A DNA stretch of 64,000 bases from Micromonospora arborensis (GTDB lineage: Bacteria > Actinomycetota > Actinomycetes > Mycobacteriales > Micromonosporaceae), in assembly GCF_003205615.1 (NCBI RefSeq), contig NZ_PYBV01000028.1, positions 1-64,000 on the forward strand, written 5' to 3'. Below the pieces are notes generated by a model. It did no database searches. It was given only the letters and a program-made list of their open reading frames with translations, and was not told the origin of the DNA. Of this stretch, positions 60,002-64,000 are shown piece by piece. Positions within the stretch are counted from its first letter, which is position 1. Each line of letters starts with the position of its first letter. A program made the position numbers and the translations under genes.

Positions 60002-61915
60002 TCAGCCCATGGCGGTGTGCTGCGGCGGTAGCCGCAGTTCGAGTTCGATCGTCCGCACCGCCTTCTCGGGGCTCACTGTGATCGGTTCGGGTCGTCCGGT
60101 CTTGTAGCCCTGGGCAAAGTCGACTCCACACTCCTTCAGAAATTCGAGCGTCTCCTCGTCCTGGACATATTCGGCAGCAACACGGATGCCGAGCGTGTGG
60201 CACAGCTCCACCAGCTTTGAGACGACGGCCTGGTCGGCGGGCGACCGGCAGAGATCGACGACGAACACACCGTCGATCTTCACTAGATCCACCGGAAGGT
60301 ACTTCAGGTGGGCGAGGGCACCGTATCCCGTACCGAAGTCGTCCAACGCGAGATGACAGCCGACCTCTCTGATCCCAGTTGCGAAGGCGAGTGCCTCGTT
60401 ACGGTTCTCGATGAGGGTGGTTTCGGTGATTTCGAAGGTCAGGCATTCCGGCCTCACTCCGTGTCGGCGGATCGCCTCGGTGACGTAGGTGAGCAGCCCC
60501 GGGTCGGCGAGGGACTTGCCGGAGATGTTGACCTGATAGTGGGAGGTCTGGGCCCTGCGGCCGATCAGTTCGAGGGCATGGTCGATGACCCACTTGTCCA
60601 CGGTGAGGATTTCGCCGACGCGCTCTGCCATGTCGAGGAATCCCCACGGTGCCACGGAGTCGCCGGTATCGTTCCGAACCCGCAGAAGGATCTCGTGGCG
60701 AGTGACCTCGTTGAGGCGGAGGTCGACGATGGGCTGGGCGTAGAGAGCGAACCCGTTGGCAGACACTGCCTGTCGTACCTGCCTACGGCAATTGTCTATC
60801 CGGTCCTCGGTCGCCATCGGCTTGTTGAGCACGGTGATCGGGGTGCCGCTGCGGCGCGCGTCGCGGGCGGCGTGTTCGCCGTCGATGAGCAGGTCGAATC
60901 CGGTGGCGACAACCCCGCTCTCGAAGAGCACCAGACCCGCACACGTGTTGAGGCGCACGGTCTTGTGCTGAACGCTGAACAGGTGGCGTCGGAACGTGTC
61001 GACGATCCGAGCCGCCAGCGCCTCAGGAGCTTCCGCGTGCTCTTTCTGCGGAGCGAGGAGTACGCCCCACAGGCCGGGGCCGACCAGACCGCAGGTCACC
61101 CCGTCGCCAATGACTGTTCGCAGGTGCTGTGCGACCTCTGCGGTCAGTTGGTCGTGGTTCTCGTCGGTTAGCGCATCGGGTATCCGGGTGGTGGGTTCGG
61201 TTGCCACGACGATGAGCGCACCGCCAGTGGTGCGGCGGGCTCGGTCGACCTCGTCGGTCAGGTAGCTGCGGGTCGGCAGTCCGGTGACAATGTCCAGCGC
61301 TGCCAGGTCGGCACAGAGCATCTCGCTTCGAGTGGCGAGCCGGCGACGCTCTTGCCGCGCGAGTTCGAGCGCGGTGGCATCTGCGCCGGTGGCGACGATC
61401 CCTGATGGTGCGCCGTCGGTGGTGAGTATCTCGATGTGGCAGTGCACGTGGCGGACGGTGCCACCCGGCTGGATCACCCTGAACGTGACCTCGTCGGGGC
61501 GGCGACGGTCCCATGCCGTCCGCACAACCTTGCGAACCGCCCCCACGTCTGCGGGATGGACGAGGTCGGCAAGCCTTTCGGGCGTGAGACGCAGCGTTCC
61601 CGGAGCATGCCCGAAGATCATCGCCATCTCGTCCGACCAGGTGAGGCGGCCGAAACCACCGGACATCCCTCCGCCGGTCGTCCAGGTGATCGTGCCGAGC
61701 TTCGCCAGTTGCGCGGCACGGGCGACTCTGGTCGCCTCGTCAACAACCGTGGTCAACGGGTCGACGAGATCGGCATCGACAATGATTTCGTACCCATCGG
61801 CGACGGACTGGTCGTACCGGCCCTGCGCCGCCCGCGCCACGCGGCGTGCCCGGGCGAGTTCCAGAGGACTGGGTTGGCCTGTCTCGGCCAACGTGAGAAT
61901 GTCATCGAGGTCCAC
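60002..61915 (-). CDS. PAS - degenerate GGDEF - EAL protein (probable c-di-GMP phosphodiesterase)
   Basis: 637 residues. A PAS domain at about 75-195 (LTWSDEMAMIFGHAPGTLRL, VTFRVIQPGGTVRHVHCHIE); a GGDEF-like domain about 210-365 that starts DIVTGLPTRSYLTDEVDRA but lacks GGDEF; an EAL domain about 385-630 with HEILLRVRND (EIL for EAL), VNISGKSL, TFEITETTLI, LALDDFGTGYGALAHLKYLP, VKIDGVFV, AAEYVQDEE and FAQGY. All metal and catalytic residues of the EAL site are seen, so hydrolysis is likely. GTG 61915 (VDLDDILTL) follows GGGAGG. It overlaps the sigma-factor gene by 14 bp. Confidence 0.92.
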   Translation of the reverse strand: MDLDDILTLAETGQPSPLELARARRVARAAQGRYDQSVADGYEIIVDADLVDPLTTVVDEATRVARAAQLAKLGTITWTTGGGMSGGFGRLTWSDEMAMIFGHAPGTLRLTPERLADLVHPADVGAVRKVVRTAWDRRRPDEVTFRVIQPGGTVRHVHCHIEILTTDGAPSGIVATGADATALELARQERRRLATRSEMLCADLAALDIVTGLPTRSYLTDEVDRARRTTGGALIVVATEPTTRIPDALTDENHDQLTAEVAQHLRTVIGDGVTCGLVGPGLWGVLLAPQKEHAEAPEALAARIVDTFRRHLFSVQHKTVRLNTCAGLVLFESGVVATGFDLLIDGEHAARDARRSGTPITVLNKPMATEDRIDNCRRQVRQAVSANGFALYAQPIVDLRLNEVTRHEILLRVRNDTGDSVAPWGFLDMAERVGEILTVDKWVIDHALELIGRRAQTSHYQVNISGKSLADPGLLTYVTEAIRRHGVRPECLTFEITETTLIENRNEALAFATGIREVGCHLALDDFGTGYGALAHLKYLPVDLVKIDGVFVVDLCRSPADQAVVSKLVELCHTLGIRVAAEYVQDEETLEFLKECGVDFAQGYKTGRPEPITVSPEKAVRTIELELRLPPQHTAMG

Positions 61916-62522
61916 GACTGCCTCCCTGCCGCCGGCGGCTTTCCGAGTCCGTATAGCCGGCCTCCTCGGCCAGCTCACGCAGGCGTTTCTTGGCAGCTTG
62001 CTTGTAGGAGCGGATGCTGGTTTCGGCCAATCCGAGGACGCGCGCGATGTCCTGGTTGGAGTATCCCTCGCGAGACAACTGGAACACTTCGGCGTGCCGC
62101 GGCGGCAGGTGGTGCAACCAGGTCCTCAACGTCTCCTGGGCCTCCCATGCGTCGGCGATGTCCGTGTGCGGCGCCGGGGGCAGATCCTCCGGTGCTACTG
62201 CGGCTTCGCGCTGACGTCGTTGCAGCTCCTTGAGAATCTTGTATCGAGCCGTGATGATCACCCAACCAGTCGGCTCCCTGTAAGTGCGGATCTTGAGCCA
62301 CTGGACCCGCCCGTGCAGGTACGCCTCGTTGAGGGCGTCCTCAACGACCTCGCGGTCCCGGCACGCCGCTCGGAGAATCCGCTCCACAGTGTGGTAACTG
62401 CCCTCGGCGAAAGCGGCGAACTCCTTGTCGTGCTCTGCTTTGAGGCGCGCGGCCTCCGCCCTGCGCGCCGCTTCACTGTCGACCGGCTGCGGTGTCAGGG
62501 CCGCGGTGCCCTCCACCCCCAT
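61902..62522 (-). CDS. ECF-like RNA polymerase sigma factor
   Basis: 206 residues. Region 2: HTVERILRAACRDREVVEDA then LNEAYLHGRVQWLKIRTYRE and WVIITARYKILKELQRRQRE; region 4: TWLHHLPPRHAEVFQLSREG then YSNQDIARVLGLAETSIRSY. No anti-sigma with a zinc motif is next to it; the upstream small membrane protein could take that role. ATG 62522 (7 nt after AGGAGG) is preferred over GTG 62525. It overlaps the stop of the upstream gene (TGATG) and the start of the PAS-EAL gene. Confidence 0.88.
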   Translation of the reverse strand: MGVEGTAALTPQPVDSEAARRAEAARLKAEHDKEFAAFAEGSYHTVERILRAACRDREVVEDALNEAYLHGRVQWLKIRTYREPTGWVIITARYKILKELQRRQREAAVAPEDLPPAPHTDIADAWEAQETLRTWLHHLPPRHAEVFQLSREGYSNQDIARVLGLAETSIRSYKQAAKKRLRELAEEAGYTDSESRRRQGGSRGPR

Positions 62523-62815
62523 CACGCGGCCTCCTGAATGTCGTCGCGCCGTGCGGCGTCGCGGCTGCCGAGCTCCACCTCACGATGCCCGTCCCGATCA
62601 CGCTCCACGATCCGCACGACGTCGTGATCAGCCTCCGCCAGCCTGATCAGCCAGGTCGCCCGGGCGGCGGTTCGTGTCGATGCCTCACGCTCTTCGTGCA
62701 GACGTGTTCGGTGCGCAACGTATGCGCGTACCAACCCTGCCGCCGTTCCGGCGATGGCTAGAGCCAAGGCCAACGCTCCGTGATCGGAGACGGCCGTCGC
62801 CAACGTTTCGTTCAT
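62522..62815 (-). CDS. Small membrane protein of the sigma-factor operon
   Basis: 97 residues. One membrane helix (ALALALAIAGTAAGLVRAYV), then a charged cytoplasmic helix (HRTRLHEEREASTRTAARAT, RIVERDRDGHREVELGSRDA). It has no recognised domain. First gene of a three-gene overlapping unit with the ECF sigma and PAS-EAL genes. A role as membrane tether or anti-sigma is only an inference from position. Confidence 0.75.
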   Translation of the reverse strand: MNETLATAVSDHGALALALAIAGTAAGLVRAYVAHRTRLHEEREASTRTAARATWLIRLAEADHDVVRIVERDRDGHREVELGSRDAARRDDIQEAA

Positions 62816-63076
62816 CGTTTCCCCTCGTCATCCCCGGTTAGCTAATTACTATCCGTGGCGAGGGGTGAATGTGGATGCCTCACCGTCCACAATATTCCGC
62901 TTGATCAATGATCAGGCGTTTGAACTGCTAATACTTCCGAAAGTCATGCTACTGGCACGTCGAGCGAGCAAGGTCTGCTCTGCCCTCGTGCTCCACGATT
63001 CACTCGCTCGACTACTGTGCGTGAAATTGGGATCACTTGGGGCGGGTGCTTGAGGGCGGACCCAGCAGGACCGGTT
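62816..63076. other. AT-richer intergenic region with the sigma-operon promoter
   Basis: About 260 bp with a locally low GC content, e.g. GTTAGCTAATTACTATCC near 62836-62853 and ACAATATTCCGCTTGATCAA near 62889. No gene is supported. It probably contains the promoter of the minus-strand operon and the 3' trailer of the gene at 63077. Confidence 0.5.
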
Positions 63077-63508
63077 TCAGGACTGAGAGCTACCAGTGCG
63101 GTCCGCGTACTCGCCAAACGGCTCGATGGACCCATCCCAACCGTTCCAACCCTGTTGGGTGATCTGGCCGTCCGCGTAGGTGTATGACCAGCGGGCGCCG
63201 TCTTCGCCCTCGATCTGGACGATTCCCGAGCGAGCGAACGGCGCGATCGCGACGTAGAAGGCCGTCGCCCGGTCGGACCACTTGGGGTCACCCTCGTCGT
63301 CGTACCCGAACTCGATCCAGTCTCCGTCGCGGGCAATTGAGGCTCTGGCTGCCTCTGCCAGGTGGACCAGCGTGCCGTTCGAGGGAGCCGCAGCCGGCTC
63401 GTACCACTCACCTCGCCCAGCCAGGGCGGCTTGGACGGCGGCGGCCGCAGCGGCGTCCTCTGACTCCGGGAGGTTCAGGCGGCCAGAAGGAATCACCGTG
63501 TATCCCAC
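63077..63508 (-). CDS. Hypothetical acidic protein
   Basis: 143 residues from GTG 63508 (VGYTVIPSGRLNLPESEDAA). Features: an Ala-rich helix (AAAAAAVQAALAGRGEWYEP), SIARDGDWIEFGYDDEGDPK and WSYTYADGQITQQGWNGWDG. It resembles small actinobacterial accessory proteins; no domain is recognised. The start is chosen because TAGGGT lies exactly 7 nt upstream (leaderless); ATG 63550 would add 14 residues. Confidence 0.65.
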   Translation of the reverse strand: MGYTVIPSGRLNLPESEDAAAAAAVQAALAGRGEWYEPAAAPSNGTLVHLAEAARASIARDGDWIEFGYDDEGDPKWSDRATAFYVAIAPFARSGIVQIEGEDGARWSYTYADGQITQQGWNGWDGSIEPFGEYADRTGSSQS

Positions 63509-63604
63509 GCCGGGCACCCTACAAGGGTCGATGCGGTTCCAGGCCCCCATCCAGGATGCGGTGGGGCGGCTGTCGTGGAGGAGGAATGCCTGGAGAAGGT
63601 CGGG

Positions 63605-64000
63605 CTACAGGGCGCCGGGACTCTGCTCGCGGATGCGCCTGATGCTGGCGACCTCGCCATTGATTGGCCACCAGTAGAAGGGGACGAACGCGATGACCAC
63701 GACGAGGCCCACGACCGGATGAAGAGCGCCCAGAGCGGTTCCGGCGGCGATCCAAAACGGCGCGGGGCGGAAACGTCTGCTGATCGCCCTGGCGGTGTCG
63801 TTGTCGGTGGCGGAGTTCAGCAAGCGACGGCCATGTCTGGCGTACTCCCAGATCACATTGAAGAGGATGGCGGCCAGCTCGTAGGTGGCTCCGTAGAAGA
63901 TGAGTGCGGTTTGCTTGCCGTGGCCGGACTCGAAGGCGTGGGCCAGCAGGGATGAGGCGAACGGCAGGAACGCGATCACCATCAGCAGCAGGGTGTTGAG
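63605..64000 (-). CDS. TMEM175-like membrane protein, partial (N-terminus outside window)
   Basis: 132 codons are visible, open at the right edge. Contains LLLMVIAFLPFASSLLAHAF and QTALIFYGATYELAAILFNV then WEYARHGRRL, the TMEM175/DUF1211 pattern of bacterial potassium-channel-like proteins, followed by two more hydrophobic helices (FWIAAGTALGALHPVVGLVV, VVIAFVPFYWWPI). Stop at 63605. Assignment is by pattern and lacks the diagnostic N-terminal FSDG motif, which would lie beyond the window. Confidence 0.75.
   Translation of the reverse strand, partial: LNTLLLMVIAFLPFASSLLAHAFESGHGKQTALIFYGATYELAAILFNVIWEYARHGRRLLNSATDNDTARAISRRFRPAPFWIAAGTALGALHPVVGLVVVIAFVPFYWWPINGEVASIRRIREQSPGAL

Overview
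The window is high-GC actinobacterial DNA. Gene content, frequent GTG starts, ATGA/GTGA gene overlaps, leaderless-type promoters and the helix-turn-helix/DUF397 pair all fit a Micromonospora-like member of the Micromonosporaceae. That placement is an inference from style and content; there is no rRNA in the window. About 55 protein genes, two tRNA genes, several hairpin terminators and a dispersed palindromic repeat family (four copies) can be supported.

1-16.4 kb is mostly core: a GH20 hexosaminidase with a LacI-type operator, pyruvate phosphate dikinase, a Roadblock/LC7 protein, a VOC protein, a dGTPase-like HD hydrolase, a siderophore-interacting protein whose iron box lies on its promoter, LtrA, DNA primase, and a TRAP-TAXI transporter pair. 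16.6-21.9 kb holds an ABC exporter whose ATPase and two permeases are separated by a membrane protein, a dispersed repeat and a TetR/SDR pair. A YihY/BrkB membrane protein follows.

23.0-29.5 kb is a sugar-uptake operon: ROK regulator, ribose-type ABC ATPase, permease, Tat/lipoprotein binding protein and Gfo/Idh/MocA oxidoreductase. 38.3-45.5 kb is a second sugar block: a secreted PQQ-type sugar dehydrogenase with PKD, CBM6 and ricin modules, a secreted ThuA-DUF1080 protein with nearly the same CBM6-ricin tail, and a sugar phosphate isomerase. The promoters of the two blocks are clearly homologous, with operator, -35, -10 and downstream boxes in the same order, so one ROK protein probably controls both. 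Together the genes resemble a pathway for oxidising sugars or glycosides through keto intermediates.

Between the two sugar blocks (30.1-38.2 kb) lies a tight eight-gene operon behind an AT-rich promoter: inositol-3-phosphate synthase, EboC-like UbiA prenyltransferase, TIM-barrel isomerase, EboA, EboB (TatD), EboE, EboF (alkaline-phosphatase superfamily) and a polyprenyl diphosphate synthase. It is an ebo (metabolite-traffic) cluster in which the usual sugar-phosphate cyclase EboD is not seen and a myo-inositol-phosphate synthase is present. Combined with its own isoprenoid synthase, this suggests an uncharacterised prenylated-cyclitol product. This is the most interesting system in the window.

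46.2-52.6 kb holds tRNA-Asn, an MMPL transporter, an FAD oxidoreductase, a helical-repeat protein and a membrane-anchored M16-like peptidase. At 52.6 kb a tRNA with a CAU anticodon has its 3' end repeated imperfectly (30 of 33 bases) at 56.6 kb, bracketing a 4-kb cargo (DUF1963, alpha/beta hydrolase, GNAT, flavin reductase) that looks like a degenerate tRNA-targeted island without an integrase. The rest is accessory: DUF4231 protein, a 48-residue zinc-ribbon membrane protein coupled to an XRE regulator, an XRE/DUF397 pair, a small membrane protein - ECF sigma - PAS/EAL operon, a hypothetical protein and a partial TMEM175-like channel running off the right edge.
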